A stretch of 64,000 bases of DNA. Origin: Zhongshania marina. Its GTDB lineage: Bacteria > Pseudomonadota > Gammaproteobacteria > Pseudomonadales > Spongiibacteraceae. The notes below the pieces were generated by a model. It was not told the DNA's origin, made no database searches, and saw only the letters and a program-made list of their open reading frames with translations. Each line of letters starts with the position of its first letter. The first letter of the stretch is position 1. Below are positions 28,916 through 39,390 of this stretch, one piece after another. Position numbers and translations under genes: made by a program. The stretch covers positions 1-64,000 of the forward strand of contig NZ_PQGG01000003.1 of NCBI RefSeq assembly GCF_002915595.1. Direction: 5' to 3'.

Positions 28916-29368
28916 TTAATGCCCCTTCACTGGCTTATTGCTCTCTTCACCAGGTCGTTCTATCAAGGACGATGGTGCGAAAGCCCGAATACATCGGCGC
29001 AAGGATCGCCAGCACCACCACCCCAAAGTCAAACTTGCAAAACTGGCTAACAACATTCCCGATGCAAGCGACAAACCCGCTTGCATCAACATACCAACCA
29101 ATGCCGTAAGCACACTAAACCACCCCGCCAGCAGGAGCATAAATACTGCTAGGCTTAACACCAATATTTTACAAACTAGCAATATCCAGCGCTGGCCATG
29201 CAATTCAGCCAGCGTTAAATATCCGGCCAAATAATCACGATACGAACTCAATAGACTCGCCATCGAATCATCACTTGATTGCAAAGGCGACTCTTGCTGG
29301 GCGGCCGTCTCTTTCAGTATAGCGTCCGCCAACAATCTATCTTTCTCTCGTACCGTACTCATATGCAA
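28916..29368 (-). CDS. YqjE-like (holin-X superfamily) inner-membrane protein
   Basis: A 150-residue protein. It has a polar N-terminus (about 1-55), two long hydrophobic helices joined by a short turn (about 63-87 and 90-115) and a basic C-terminal tail. This is the layout of the YqjE/actinobacterial holin-X family, which, despite the name, is not linked to lysis in proteobacteria. The start is either this ATG or the one two codons later. It is flanked by the DUF883 gene five bases upstream and the YqjK-like gene two bases downstream. Confidence 0.7.
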   Translation of the reverse strand: MHMSTVREKDRLLADAILKETAAQQESPLQSSDDSMASLLSSYRDYLAGYLTLAELHGQRWILLVCKILVLSLAVFMLLLAGWFSVLTALVGMLMQAGLSLASGMLLASFASLTLGWWCWRSLRRCIRAFAPSSLIERPGEESNKPVKGH

Positions 29369-29372
29369 TCAA

Positions 29373-29666
29373 CTATTTACGGAATAAAAAGGCGAGCACC
29401 GCACCCAGTAAAAAAGCAATACCGATGCTTTTTGTTGGGTTCTCACGGGTGTAGTCGCCCACCGCCGAAGTAACCGCCTCAGAGCGCGACTTAGCCGACT
29501 TTGCAAGCTTATCTGCGTGCTCTCGCAACTCATTTGCCAATTCGATTAATCGCTCTTCACTAGTGCCCGCCACTGCTGCCGCACGATCAACTGCTTCATG
29601 AATTTTTTCAGCTGCGCCATCAACTTTAGCATGCGCCTTATCACTATTTACTGCTGCATTCGCCAT
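29373..29666 (-). CDS. DUF883 (ElaB/YqjD) family membrane-anchored protein
   Basis: A 97-residue protein starting MANAAVNSDKAHAKVDG. The ATG at 29666 has GGAG seven bases upstream; a longer frame starts eight codons earlier without support. A long amphipathic helix (about 10-70) is followed by the C-terminal anchor YTRENPTKSIGIAFLLGAVLAFLFRK, of which about 75-95 spans the membrane. In E. coli, ElaB and YqjD are C-tail-anchored inner-membrane proteins, induced in stationary phase, that can bind ribosomes. First gene of the three-gene yqjDEK-like operon. Confidence 0.85.
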   Translation of the reverse strand: MANAAVNSDKAHAKVDGAAEKIHEAVDRAAAVAGTSEERLIELANELREHADKLAKSAKSRSEAVTSAVGDYTRENPTKSIGIAFLLGAVLAFLFRK

Positions 29667-29825
29667 ATCATCTCTCCTATTAATTAACAAACTACTAAAT
29701 ATAGGCCGTCACTGTGTGGACAATACATCTAAGACAAAGTTTGAATTTATAAAAAAAACATACTTTGAACTTAATTTCTAATCGATGTCAGAACTATCAC
29801 TGCAACAAAAAACAAGGAAATTATT

Positions 29826-30002
29826 ATGCTGGGATGGTCACTTGTATTTTTTCTTGTCGCCATAGCCTCTGCGGCACTTGGCTTTGGCGGTATAGCAGGA
29901 ACAGCAGCCGGTATTGCTAAAATTTTATTCTTTATATTTTTAGCGCTGCTCGTTATTTCTTTATTAATGCAAATTTTGCGAGGCAAGCCACCACGGCTTT
30001 AA
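29826..30002 (+). CDS. DUF1328 small membrane protein (YtjA-like)
   Basis: A 58-residue protein, almost entirely two transmembrane helices. [20 protein letters not shown] forms the first, a [13 protein letters not shown] glycine-rich turn follows, then [19 protein letters not shown], and the tail is RGKPPRL. This is the DUF1328/YtjA pattern of small stress-associated inner-membrane proteins. AAGGAAA precedes the ATG. It lies between the divergent DUF883 gene and the CsbD gene, with which it shares orientation. Confidence 0.88.
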   Translation: MLGWSLVFFLVAIASAALGFGGIAGTAAGIAKILFFIFLALLVISLLMQILRGKPPRL

Positions 30003-30057
30003 TTGCAATTTCACCACGCCTAAAAAGGCAAACATTCGTTATCACGAGGAGTATCTT

Positions 30058-30258
30058 ATGAATCAGGATATCGCAGAAGGTAAATGGAAGCAGTTAAAAG
30101 GTCAGATCAAGGAAAAATGGGCTGACCTAACCGACGATGACATTGATTACGCTCAAGCTAATAACGAACGATTTATTGGCGTCATACAAGAACGCTATGG
30201 ATTAGCAAAGGATGAAGCTAAAAAACAATTTGAAGAACTTAAAAAGAAAGTTTCTTAA
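30058..30258 (+). CDS. CsbD family stress protein
   Basis: A 66-residue hydrophilic helical protein with the CsbD signature: an N-terminal G-K-W-K-Q-L-K-G-Q-I-K-E-K-W segment, LTDDDI in the middle, and a repeat of GVIQERYGLAKDEAKKQ. Family members are general stress proteins of unknown biochemical role. GAGGAG is well placed before the ATG. Between DUF1328 and BON genes, forming a run of stress-type small genes. Confidence 0.92.
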   Translation: MNQDIAEGKWKQLKGQIKEKWADLTDDDIDYAQANNERFIGVIQERYGLAKDEAKKQFEELKKKVS

Positions 30259-30309
30259 AATTATTTTTAAATAGAAAGATTTTTATCTATAAAATTCATG
30301 GAGAAGAAT

Positions 30310-30867
30310 ATGACTATTAAAAAAACGCTAGCAAGCGCCATTGTGCTTTCATCAATCAGCATCACCCCTGTACTGGCCAACGACTGGCAAGGCAAAACAA
30401 ATGATGCGTGGCTAGACGGCAAGATAGAAACCGCCTTAATGCTAAACAGTGAGTTAAATAATTTCACTATAGACACCGACGTTAAGCAGTCCAAGGTCAC
30501 CCTCAAGGGAACAGTGAATAGCGAAATTGAAAAAGATTTGGCGGGGCAAATTGCCGAGAACGTCGACGGCGTTAATTCTGTAGACAATCAATTAAAGGTC
30601 GATAAAAACTACAGCAGCAAAGCCGAAGAAACTGGCAAAAAATTTAGCCGCACTTGGCATGACATAAGCACCACTGCAGGCATAAATATAAAGTACGCTG
30701 CCAATGATGACATTGAGGCTACCAGCATCGATGTAGACACCAAGAATGGTGTCGTGGTGCTAAGCGGTACGGTTAAAAGTGATACCGCTCACGACTTAGC
30801 CATTGAGATTGCCAAAGGCTTTGATCACGTCAATGACGTAAAAGACAATCTCACAGTCGTTAATTAA
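30310..30867 (+). CDS. Periplasmic BON-domain protein (OsmY-like)
   Basis: A 185-residue exported protein. The ATG at 30310 is chosen because GGAG lies just upstream and a signal peptide follows directly (MTIKKTLASAIVLSSISITPVLA). It carries two BON domains: about 30-90 (KIETALMLNSEL to VNSVDNQLKV) and about 120-185 (IKYAANDDIEATSI to VNDVKDNLTV), each with the central VTLKGTV or VVLSGTV strand. This is the OsmY architecture, a periplasmic osmotic-stress protein thought to bind lipids or membrane proteins. Last of the plus-strand stress cluster, followed by a strong bidirectional terminator. Confidence 0.88.
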   Translation: MTIKKTLASAIVLSSISITPVLANDWQGKTNDAWLDGKIETALMLNSELNNFTIDTDVKQSKVTLKGTVNSEIEKDLAGQIAENVDGVNSVDNQLKVDKNYSSKAEETGKKFSRTWHDISTTAGINIKYAANDDIEATSIDVDTKNGVVVLSGTVKSDTAHDLAIEIAKGFDHVNDVKDNLTVVN

Positions 30868-30906
30868 TCTGAGCTGCGAGATTTTTCACCTAAAATCAGC
30901 AGGCAT

Positions 30907-30935
30907 AAAAAAACCGCGCATTGCGCGGTTTTTTT
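30907..30935. terminator. Bidirectional rho-independent terminator
   Basis: A run of seven A, the stem ACCGCGCA/TGCGCGGT and a run of seven T form a perfect symmetric terminator. It serves both the BON gene (plus) and the rpmB-rpmG operon (minus). Confidence 0.93.
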
Positions 30936-30956
30936 ATGGAAGCACGAAACCAAGAA

Positions 30957-31127
30957 TTACTTGATTTTAGCTTCTTTGTACATCACGTGCTTACGTACCA
31001 CTGGATCGTATTTTGAGAATTCAAATTTATCCGGAGTGTTACGCTTGTTTTTAGTGGTCGTGTAGAAGTGACCAGTACCCGCACTAGAAACCAAACGGAT
31101 TTTATCGCTTGCGCCTTTCTTAGCCAT
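30957..31127 (-). CDS. rpmG: 50S ribosomal protein L33
   Basis: A 56-residue basic protein beginning [19 protein letters not shown] and ending YKEAKIK, closely matching E. coli L33. It lacks the zinc-binding cysteine pairs, so it is the C-minus form. AAGGAGA lies before the ATG. It follows rpmB by 11 bases in the usual rpmB-rpmG operon. Confidence 0.98.
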   Translation of the reverse strand: MAKKGASDKIRLVSSAGTGHFYTTTKNKRNTPDKFEFSKYDPVVRKHVMYKEAKIK

Positions 31128-31138
31128 GACCAGTCTCC

Positions 31139-31375
31139 TTAGAATTTTTCGCCACGGGCAGTAAGATCTGCTAACACAGACTCAATACCTTTTTTGTCGA
31201 TGATACGCATGCCTTTGCTAGAAACACGCAAAGTAACAAAACGCTTTTCTGCTTCAACCCAAAAACGATGGCTGTGCAGGTTTGGCAAAAAACGGCGACG
31301 AGTGCGGTTTTTTGCGTGTGATACATTGTTTCCGGTTACCGGACGCTTGCCAGTAACTTGACATACTCTAGACAT
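31139..31375 (-). CDS. rpmB: 50S ribosomal protein L28
   Basis: A 78-residue basic ribosomal protein beginning [19 protein letters not shown], with [14 protein letters not shown] and ending LTARGEKF, all typical of L28. First gene of the rpmB-rpmG operon, transcribed from the promoter just downstream of radC. Confidence 0.98.
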   Translation of the reverse strand: MSRVCQVTGKRPVTGNNVSHAKNRTRRRFLPNLHSHRFWVEAEKRFVTLRVSSKGMRIIDKKGIESVLADLTARGEKF

Positions 31376-31522
31376 GATAGTCGCCTCTTCAACCTTTATC
31401 CGTATAACGGTGCAAAAGGTTTTATAAAATCAGGTTCAAACTGGGCCGCCGCGTGCTTCTGACAATACTCGGGTGCCCTGAGAAATTGTGGCATCCCGGA
31501 CACAGCCCAAATGGAGCGCGAC

Positions 31523-31551
31523 TTTATACCAGAACGTAGAACAGCAAGCAA
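31523..31551 (-). promoter_or_regulatory. Sigma-70-type promoter of rpmB-rpmG
   Basis: On the minus strand, TTGCTT (31546-31551) and TATAAA (31523-31528) are separated by 17 bases. It lies about 150 bases upstream of rpmB, in the gap after the radC stop. Confidence 0.7.
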
Positions 31552-31571
31552 GTTTTGTCTTAAATTTTTAC

Positions 31572-32246
31572 TTAGATCAAACCCCGCTCTGCGAGGGAAA
31601 TCACCTCAGGCCCCGCCACCACACAATGGTCTAATAAGCGCATATCAAGCAGAGCCAACGCATCGCGAATACGGCGGGTAATCCGAATATCAGCATCACT
31701 TGGCTCGGCAACGCCGGAGGGATGATTGTGCGCCACAATCAGTGCCGCTGCGTGCAATTCAAGCGCCCGCCGTGCGATTTCTCGGGGGTAAACCGCAGCG
31801 CCGTCAATGGTACCGTAAAATAGCGGTTCATAGCAGAGCAATTGATGCTGATTGTCGAGATACAAGACGGCAAACACCTCCCGCACCTCTTGGCGCAGCT
31901 GTGCCAACAAGAATTGTCGTGTCGACGCCGCACTGCTAAACACCGGTCGCTGCTGCAGCTCCTCCGCCAAATAGCGGCGAGACATTTCGACCACGGCCTG
32001 CAGCTGCACGAATTTAGCATCGCCAAGACCATGAGATGCGCAAAAGCGCTCGCGACTGGCGGCCATCAACGCTGCGAGGCCGCCGTGCTCATGCAATAGC
32101 TCGCGGGCTAAATCCACCGCCGATTTGCCGGTGACGCCCGTGCGCAGAAAAATCGCCAACAGCTCCGCGTCCGCCAGTGCTGCCGCGCCGCGCTGCAGCA
32201 ACTTTTCCCTTGGCCGCTCATCCGCCGGCCAGTCAGTAATTGCCAT
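31572..32246 (-). CDS. radC: RadC/JAB domain protein
   Basis: A 224-residue protein with an N-terminal helix-hairpin-helix-like part (about 1-95) and a C-terminal JAB/MPN metalloprotease-like domain. The zinc motif is [14 protein letters not shown], preceded by the conserved glutamate region. Its biological role is unsettled; the historical DNA-repair link is not supported by later work on the family. The start at 32246 has AAGGAGGG directly upstream; a 16-codon longer frame is unsupported. radC next to coaBC and rpmBG is the standard gammaproteobacterial order. Confidence 0.93.
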   Translation of the reverse strand: MAITDWPADERPREKLLQRGAAALADAELLAIFLRTGVTGKSAVDLARELLHEHGGLAALMAASRERFCASHGLGDAKFVQLQAVVEMSRRYLAEELQQRPVFSSAASTRQFLLAQLRQEVREVFAVLYLDNQHQLLCYEPLFYGTIDGAAVYPREIARRALELHAAALIVAHNHPSGVAEPSDADIRITRRIRDALALLDMRLLDHCVVAGPEVISLAERGLI

Positions 32247-32372
32247 AACACCCTCCTTGGTGAGCATGGAATACCCGAGTCCATTCAATTTCATGCTATC
32301 GGGCGGCGCGGTAGTCGGCGGCCTCGATAAGCTTCATAATAGCGCCATACAGGGCAATAGCGACATGGCAAT

Positions 32373-33578
32373 ATGAAACAACTTAGCAACCGGCATATTC
32401 TTCTTGGCGTCACCGGCGGCATTGCAGCTTACAAAAGTGCGGAGCTAATACGGCGCTTAAAAGATCACGGCGCAGAGGTACGAGTCGTCATGACTGCGGC
32501 TGCCATGGAGTTTATTACGCCCCTCACCCTTCAGGCGCTGTCTGGCAACCCTGTTCACACCACACTACTTGATCCAGAGGCAGAGGCAGGCATGGGCCAT
32601 ATTGAACTGGCGCGCTGGGCAGACCTTATTTTAGTCGCCCCCGCCAGCGCTGACTTTATGGCGAGGCTTGCCAACGGCCGAGGCGACGATTTGCTCACCA
32701 CGCTGTGTTTAGCCACCGCCGCGCCGGTCGCACTGGCACCAGCTATGAACCAAGGTATGTGGCGCGACGCCGCAACCCAAGCCAATGCCGCCACCCTCGC
32801 CAGTCGCAAAATTGCACTCTTTGGTCCCGCCGCCGGCGAACAGGCCTGTGGCGACGTAGGTCCTGGCCGCATGCTAGAGGCTGAAGAACTCGCCGCACAC
32901 GCCGCCGGCATCTTTAACTCCCGCAGCTTAGATGGCGTGCACCTCACTATTACCGCTGGCCCCACCCGCGAAGCCATCGACCCTGTGCGCTATATCAGCA
33001 ACCATAGCTCGGGGAAAATGGGCTATGCACTTGCCGCCGCAGCAGCAGACGCCGGCGCAATAGTGACACTGATCAGCGGCCCCACCAATCTGCCCTGCCC
33101 TGAGCGCGTTACACGGGTAGACACCATCAGCGCCCAAGACATGTTCGACGCCACCATGGGCACCCTAGACAATTGCCAGCTTTTTATTGGCTGCGCCGCC
33201 GTAGCCGACTATCGCCCTAGCAGTATTGCGGAGCAAAAGATCAAAAAAGACAACGACAGCATGCACATTGAATTAGTGCGCAATCCTGACATTGTCAGCA
33301 CCGTTGCCAAGCACAGCAAGCGCCCCATCACCGTCGGTTTTGCCGCAGAAACCCAAGATTTACTGCACTACGCAAGGGGCAAATTAGAGCGCAAGAATCT
33401 CGACCTGATCATCGCCAATGACGTTTCCAATACCGCCATTGGGTTTAATGCCAATGACAACGCCGTTACCGCGATATGGAAGGACGGCGACTGCCAAATC
33501 CCACAAATGGGTAAAAGCCAGCTCGCAGCCCAATTGATTAGCCTAATCGCCGAAAAATTCTTTACCGCGAAAAACTAG
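32373..33578 (+). CDS. coaBC: Bifunctional phosphopantothenoylcysteine decarboxylase/phosphopantothenate-cysteine ligase
   Basis: A 401-residue enzyme for two steps of coenzyme A synthesis. The N-terminal flavin decarboxylase (CoaC, about 1-185) has [14 protein letters not shown], the active-site ELARWAD segment with histidine just before, and PAMNQGMW. The C-terminal CTP-dependent ligase (CoaB, about 190-400) has [24 protein letters not shown] split across its nucleotide site and the conserved lysine near KIKKD. Divergent from radC. The shared 126-base region should hold both promoters. Confidence 0.97.
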   Translation: MKQLSNRHILLGVTGGIAAYKSAELIRRLKDHGAEVRVVMTAAAMEFITPLTLQALSGNPVHTTLLDPEAEAGMGHIELARWADLILVAPASADFMARLANGRGDDLLTTLCLATAAPVALAPAMNQGMWRDAATQANAATLASRKIALFGPAAGEQACGDVGPGRMLEAEELAAHAAGIFNSRSLDGVHLTITAGPTREAIDPVRYISNHSSGKMGYALAAAAADAGAIVTLISGPTNLPCPERVTRVDTISAQDMFDATMGTLDNCQLFIGCAAVADYRPSSIAEQKIKKDNDSMHIELVRNPDIVSTVAKHSKRPITVGFAAETQDLLHYARGKLERKNLDLIIANDVSNTAIGFNANDNAVTAIWKDGDCQIPQMGKSQLAAQLISLIAEKFFTAKN

Positions 33579-33668
33579 ACAGACTGCGCCAGCGCTACCA
33601 TTATGACGTTACTTGGATCGCAACATTAGAATAAAACCACCGCCCGCAAGGATCAGATAACTGCTGCA

Positions 33669-36104
33669 ATGAAAAAAAATGCGCCCACTGCCAAGACCAA
33701 CACCCGCAACCGCGTCCCTCGATTTTCCGCACATCAGCGCGACATCCTCATCTCGGCACTGGCCTGTATCGGCATGGTATTCGGCGCATTTTATTGGATA
33801 CAACACGTCGAAGAACCCCGCGCGCTAAACCAGCGGATAGACACCGTCACCTCAAATATTGCCGACCACCAACGAGGCATTGTGCGCGATGTTATCGACC
33901 AGCTGGGCGACAGAGTCAACAAGCAAACCAGCAACCCCGAACTACTCACCGCCCTTGAACAAGGCAGTATCAGTGACGACAGCCTGTTTGCGCAAAGCCT
34001 GAGACGCGCCTTCCCCGAAGCCCTCGACACCAAAATCATTTATATCGGCAAACAAGGTATTGCCGACGAGCGCAGCGAAACCCAGCGGCTGCGCAACAAT
34101 ATCGAAATCGATATGCTGCGCAAAAGCATAGAGAAAAAAGGCCTAGTGATTGAAGCCTACAAACACGACAAGCAATGGCTAATCTCCTTTGTAGGCACCG
34201 CTAGCAAACACGGCGCGGTATACGTCACCTTCAATGCCCAATACTTTGAAAGAATGCTAAAAAGTCTAGCCGGCAACGCGGTCAGCATAGAACTGATTCA
34301 AACCTACAAGACCCGCCGTGACAGCGTTATTAAGCCCTCCGCAATCAGCTACCCAGAAGCCATGCAGAGTCGCCCCCTGCCTGTGCCAGGCTGGACCCTG
34401 CAGGTATACCCACAAGACATTACCGTGCAAAGCCTCAGCTCAGACAGCACCCTGCTGTGGCTGATCTGCGTCCTTTGCGTTGCCCTCATTGCCGCCAGCC
34501 ACGCTATTTTCTTTGTGCGCAGCTACCAAATTCCAGCAGCACCCAAGGCGAGCCCTAAAGCGCCAGCACCCAAAACACCCGAAACCCCGAGTCTTGAGCA
34601 AGCACTTGCCAAAAAGCTCGCGGCCAGCCGCCAAGGTAATTTTGCAAAGCGCGACAACTTTCCAGCACCAGACAGCGCACCACCGCTACCCGAACTTAAC
34701 GATCCAGAAACCAAATCATCAAGCAAGGCCCCAAGCCTCGCCATTAACTGTTTTCGTGCCTACGATATTCGCGGCATTGCCGACACCGAGCTAAACGACA
34801 ACACCTGCTTTGCCATTGGTCGCGCAGTGGGCAGCGAAGCCCTCAGCCGCGGCCAAACAAAGCTGCTACTAGGCCGAGATGGCCGCTTGAGCAGCTCTCG
34901 TATTCACGACGCTTTAATAAAAGGCCTACTCAGCACCGGCATTGATGTCACCGACCTCGGCCTACTCGCTACACCAATGCTTCACTACGCCTGCCAAGAC
35001 CTCAATATTGGCAATGCCATTATGATCACCGGCAGCCACAACCCCGGCCACTACAATGGCATGAAAATTAGCTTGGAATTTAAATCGCTGAGCTCACGGG
35101 ACATCCAAGCACTGCGCCACCGCATTGACGCCCAGGAATTTGAAACCGGAAAAGGCCGCCTCGACAGCGACAGCATAGAACAGCGCTATATCGATCGCGT
35201 CATCAGCGACGTTGTCATCGCCCAAACCCTAAAAATCGTCATTGATGCCGGCAATGGCGCAACATCAAACATCGCCCCCGCGCTATTTGAAGAATTAGGC
35301 TGCGAAGTCATCCCCTTATTTTGCGAAGTCGATGGTAACTTCCCCAATCACGCCCCCGACCCAACCGTCGAGGAGAATTTAAGCGCCCTCAAAGCCGCCG
35401 TGGCAGAACACAGCGCAGATATCGGCATCGCCTTCGACGGCGATGGTGATCGCGTCGCCGTCGTCACCGCAGAGGGCCGCAGCCCCGCCGCAGACCAATT
35501 GTTGATGGTACTCGCCACCGACATGGTCGCACGCAATCCCGGTGCTGAAATTCTCTTCGACATAAAGTGCTCTCGACTCCTCTCTGAGCTAATCGTAGAT
35601 GCCGGCGGCCGCCCCACCATGTGGAAATGCGGCCACTCCTTTATGAAACAGAAAATGGCCGACACCGGCGCGCTGTTGGGCGGCGAGTTTTCTGGCCATA
35701 TTTTTTACAAGGAGCGCTGGTACGGATTCGACGACGGCATGTACACCGCTGCCCGCCTGCTGGAAATTCTCACCCTGTCCGGCCGCACTATGGATGAAGC
35801 CCTAGACAGCCAGCGCACCTTAATTAGCAGCCCAGAAATTTTGATTCCCGTTGCCGATGAGCGTAAATTCGCCCTTGTTGAAACCTTTGCCGAAAACCAA
35901 AATTTCGCCGACGCCGCGCTGATAAATATCGACGGCCTACGGGTTGAGTTTCGCCAAGGCTGGGGTCTAATTCGCGCCTCGAATACCGGCCCCGCAATAA
36001 CCATGCGTTTTGAAGCCGAAAGTGAGGCCTCACTCGCAAGGATTCAAAATGACTTTAAGGATTTGCTGCTAAGGATTGATCCAACGCTGGCAGATAGTCT
36101 TTAA
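33669..36104 (+). CDS. algC: Phosphomannomutase/phosphoglucomutase with membrane-anchored N-terminal extension
   Basis: An 811-residue protein. The catalytic part (about 355-811) is a complete alpha-D-phosphohexomutase: NCFRAYDIRG at its start, phosphoserine motif MITGSHNPGHYNG, metal loop FDGDGDRVA, sugar loop GGEFSGH and phosphate loop SNTGP. It makes mannose-1-phosphate or glucose-1-phosphate for polysaccharide and lipopolysaccharide. The first 350 residues are an addition: TM1 at about 24-44, an extracytoplasmic domain of about 210 residues, TM2 at about 258-282, and a Pro/Ala/Lys-rich linker. Catalysis is thus tethered to the inner membrane. Between coaBC and argB as in Pseudomonas, but without dut. 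Confidence 0.93.
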   Translation: MKKNAPTAKTNTRNRVPRFSAHQRDILISALACIGMVFGAFYWIQHVEEPRALNQRIDTVTSNIADHQRGIVRDVIDQLGDRVNKQTSNPELLTALEQGSISDDSLFAQSLRRAFPEALDTKIIYIGKQGIADERSETQRLRNNIEIDMLRKSIEKKGLVIEAYKHDKQWLISFVGTASKHGAVYVTFNAQYFERMLKSLAGNAVSIELIQTYKTRRDSVIKPSAISYPEAMQSRPLPVPGWTLQVYPQDITVQSLSSDSTLLWLICVLCVALIAASHAIFFVRSYQIPAAPKASPKAPAPKTPETPSLEQALAKKLAASRQGNFAKRDNFPAPDSAPPLPELNDPETKSSSKAPSLAINCFRAYDIRGIADTELNDNTCFAIGRAVGSEALSRGQTKLLLGRDGRLSSSRIHDALIKGLLSTGIDVTDLGLLATPMLHYACQDLNIGNAIMITGSHNPGHYNGMKISLEFKSLSSRDIQALRHRIDAQEFETGKGRLDSDSIEQRYIDRVISDVVIAQTLKIVIDAGNGATSNIAPALFEELGCEVIPLFCEVDGNFPNHAPDPTVEENLSALKAAVAEHSADIGIAFDGDGDRVAVVTAEGRSPAADQLLMVLATDMVARNPGAEILFDIKCSRLLSELIVDAGGRPTMWKCGHSFMKQKMADTGALLGGEFSGHIFYKERWYGFDDGMYTAARLLEILTLSGRTMDEALDSQRTLISSPEILIPVADERKFALVETFAENQNFADAALINIDGLRVEFRQGWGLIRASNTGPAITMRFEAESEASLARIQNDFKDLLLRIDPTLADSL

Positions 36105-36107
36105 TAG

Positions 36108-37058
<951 letters not shown>

Positions 37059-37118
37059 GTTTGTCGACAATATTTTACACAGCGAGGGCCCCGCGCCCGC
37101 TAAGGTCAGCTACACCCT

Positions 37119-37703
37119 ATGAACAAACGTCCCTCACGACGCGAAGAAATTTTACAAGCCCTCGCCACCATGCTGGAAACCCAACCGGGCACGCGCATTA
37201 CCACCGCCAAACTGGCCGCCGAAGTCGGCGTGTCAGAGGCGGCGCTGTACCGACACTTTCCCAGCAAGGCAAAAATGTTTGAAGGTCTCATTGAGTTTGT
37301 AGAAGACGCCATCTTCAGTCGCGTCAACTTGATTTTGAAAGAGGAAAGCCAAAGCATCGCGCAAATCGGTCACATTTTGCAGCTATTACTTGGCTTTACC
37401 GAGCGCAACCCCGGCATTACTCGTATTTTCAACGGCGACGCCCTTGCCGGCGAAAACGAACGCCTGCGCAACCGTGTCGTGCAGTTTTACGACCGTCTAG
37501 AAACTCAGCTAAAAACTATATTGCGAGAGGCAGAATTACGGGAAGGTTTGCGCACGGTCATCACAGTAAATAGCACCGCTAATTTATTGCTATCTGCCGC
37601 CGAAGGCCGCATCGGGCAATTTGTGCGCAGTGATTTTAAACGCCAGCCCACCGAACACTGGGACGAGCAATGGCAGCAGCTCAGCGCCGCGATTTTCCGC
37701 TAG
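37119..37703 (+). CDS. slmA: Nucleoid occlusion factor SlmA
   Basis: A 194-residue TetR-fold DNA-binding protein that blocks FtsZ assembly over the nucleoid. N-terminal helix-turn-helix: [21 protein letters not shown] with [13 protein letters not shown] before it (family start). The C-terminal part, with [18 protein letters not shown] and ending [13 protein letters not shown], matches SlmA rather than a drug-efflux TetR. Position after argB and near pyrE is conserved in gammaproteobacteria. Confidence 0.95.
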   Translation: MNKRPSRREEILQALATMLETQPGTRITTAKLAAEVGVSEAALYRHFPSKAKMFEGLIEFVEDAIFSRVNLILKEESQSIAQIGHILQLLLGFTERNPGITRIFNGDALAGENERLRNRVVQFYDRLETQLKTILREAELREGLRTVITVNSTANLLLSAAEGRIGQFVRSDFKRQPTEHWDEQWQQLSAAIFR

Positions 37704-37705
37704 CG

Positions 37706-38383
37706 CTACTTATTGTGGGGAGCGTAGTACTGCATACGCTTTTCGACCTGCTCTTGCAGATGGGCAAAGCGCGCTTTGTCGCGCTCATAATTATTCGCCA
37801 CACTATCCAGCTCCAACGTCCTGCTGTTTATGTGCTGCTCGGTGGTTGTTACTTCTCGCCGCAAAGAGGCTAGCGTTTCCATCAGCGCCTCTGGCACATC
37901 TTGACCACGACGCTCTAACTCCGCCGCCTCACTCTGGTTCTTTAGTATTTGCTGCTTAATCGTCGACAAATTACTTTTTAGAATAGAAATTCTAACTTTG
38001 ATGTCATTCAGCGCCCGCACCTTCGCAACCTCAATATCTTGAACGCTGCTATAACGGAGCAATAGAGATTCGTCCCATTTGCGGGTCTTAGCATCTGCCT
38101 CAGCTCTGGCTGCGGCAACCTCAAGTTCCAAGGCGCGCGCCTTTAATTCAGCCTCGCTAAGCCGCGGAGGAACCGTCTTTACCACCGAACCATCAATACG
38201 AATAACATCGTAGCCGCGCGGCACCGCGTCAGGTGGCACGCTGCTGTCGATAACCACCGTGCCGTTGGTGCTCGGGTAACGGTAATAGAGGGTTTCCGCC
38301 AATAAGGGCGCCCCTACTAACATTAACATTACCGACAAAAACCAAGGACTCGCAGTCACAATCTTTCCTATTCTCAAACGCAT
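37706..38383 (-). CDS. DUF4124-type exported coiled-coil protein
   Basis: A 225-residue exported protein. A signal peptide (about 1-30, ending GAPLLAE) is followed by a short beta domain with YYRYPSTNGTVVIDSSVPPDAVPRGYDVI, resembling DUF4124, and then a long charged coiled coil (about 75-215). It is predicted to be periplasmic. Convergent with slmA (gap of two bases) and 17 bases after pyrE on the same strand, so it may be cotranscribed with pyrE. Function unknown. Confidence 0.7.
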   Translation of the reverse strand: MRLRIGKIVTASPWFLSVMLMLVGAPLLAETLYYRYPSTNGTVVIDSSVPPDAVPRGYDVIRIDGSVVKTVPPRLSEAELKARALELEVAAARAEADAKTRKWDESLLLRYSSVQDIEVAKVRALNDIKVRISILKSNLSTIKQQILKNQSEAAELERRGQDVPEALMETLASLRREVTTTEQHINSRTLELDSVANNYERDKARFAHLQEQVEKRMQYYAPHNK

Positions 38384-38400
38384 AAATGCTTTATAGGGTC

Positions 38401-39054
38401 TTATACCTCAACACCATAGCGATCTCGATACGCATTAATACGCGCCACCAATGCCTCATCGCTCGCGGCAGTAGACAAGTAATCGACGATATCATTCAAA
38501 CCAACAATACTAATAACCGCAAGCGACGCATCCTGCTCCAGCTCTTGAATCGCTGAGCGCTCACCCTGACCGCGCTCTTGACGATCTAGGCCAATAGCAA
38601 CGCCGGCAACGCTGGCACCCGCCTGCTCAATCATTGAAATAGCTTCGCGAATTGCCGTGCCGGCGGTAATTACGTCATCAATTATGAGTACCTTACCCTG
38701 CAATGCCGCACCAACAATGCTGCCGCCCTCACCGTGGTCTTTCTTTTCTTTGCGGTTGTAAGCATAGGGAATATCGCGCTGATGATGATCCGCCAAGGCA
38801 CACGCTGTAGCCGCCGCCAACGGAATGCCCTTATATGCTGGGCCAAATAAAACATCAAACTCCACCCCAGACGCAACGATGGCATCTGCGTAGCAACGGG
38901 CCAAAGCCGCCAGCGCCCCACCACTGCTAAAGCGGCCTGCGTTAAAAAAATAAGGGCTAACGCGGCCCGACTTCAACGTATATTCGCCAAAACAAAGCGC
39001 CTCGCTGGCGATAGCTTGTTGAATAAATTGCTGCTGGTATTTCTGAATGCTCAT
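38401..39054 (-). CDS. pyrE: Orotate phosphoribosyltransferase
   Basis: A 217-residue enzyme that joins orotate and PRPP in pyrimidine synthesis. The PRPP loop is [13 protein letters not shown] (about 120-132), with the catalytic flexible loop [12 protein letters not shown] before it and [17 protein letters not shown] near the N-terminus. The ATG at 39054 is chosen because GAGG lies six bases before it; a GTG two codons upstream is the alternative. Divergent from crc, as in Pseudomonas. Confidence 0.96.
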   Translation of the reverse strand: MSIQKYQQQFIQQAIASEALCFGEYTLKSGRVSPYFFNAGRFSSGGALAALARCYADAIVASGVEFDVLFGPAYKGIPLAAATACALADHHQRDIPYAYNRKEKKDHGEGGSIVGAALQGKVLIIDDVITAGTAIREAISMIEQAGASVAGVAIGLDRQERGQGERSAIQELEQDASLAVISIVGLNDIVDYLSTAASDEALVARINAYRDRYGVEV

Positions 39055-39390
39055 CCGCACCCTCTAAAAAATTGGCTAAGTGGTAGTGGCGCCATTTTAC
39101 GCGGCCACCTTGGCTGGCTACTAGCGAAAACCATAGAATTGGCGACAAATGCACGTAAATGTCATGATCTACTGTAGGCGTCGACGGTAATTACAGAGTT
39201 TTTTAGTAGATATTAACCGCTGTGATTGTTGTCGTTAGGGTTTCATTGTAGTCTAAGCCCCTGTTTATATCTAAAATCCAGAACAAGCTGATTTTATAGT
39301 ATTTAACCATCTTAGTCTGGCGCGCCCAGCCACTAAGACTGCACACCCTTTAGCCACACCACTGGCTATGATCGACGCGATAGGAAACAC
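39055..39390. other. Intergenic region between pyrE and crc
   Basis: About 335 bases with no credible gene. It must hold the divergent promoters of pyrE and the crc-like gene. A TATGAT at 39367-39372 just before crc could be a -10 box, but I see no matching -35. The middle is AT-rich. No riboswitch or attenuator could be identified. Confidence 0.4.
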
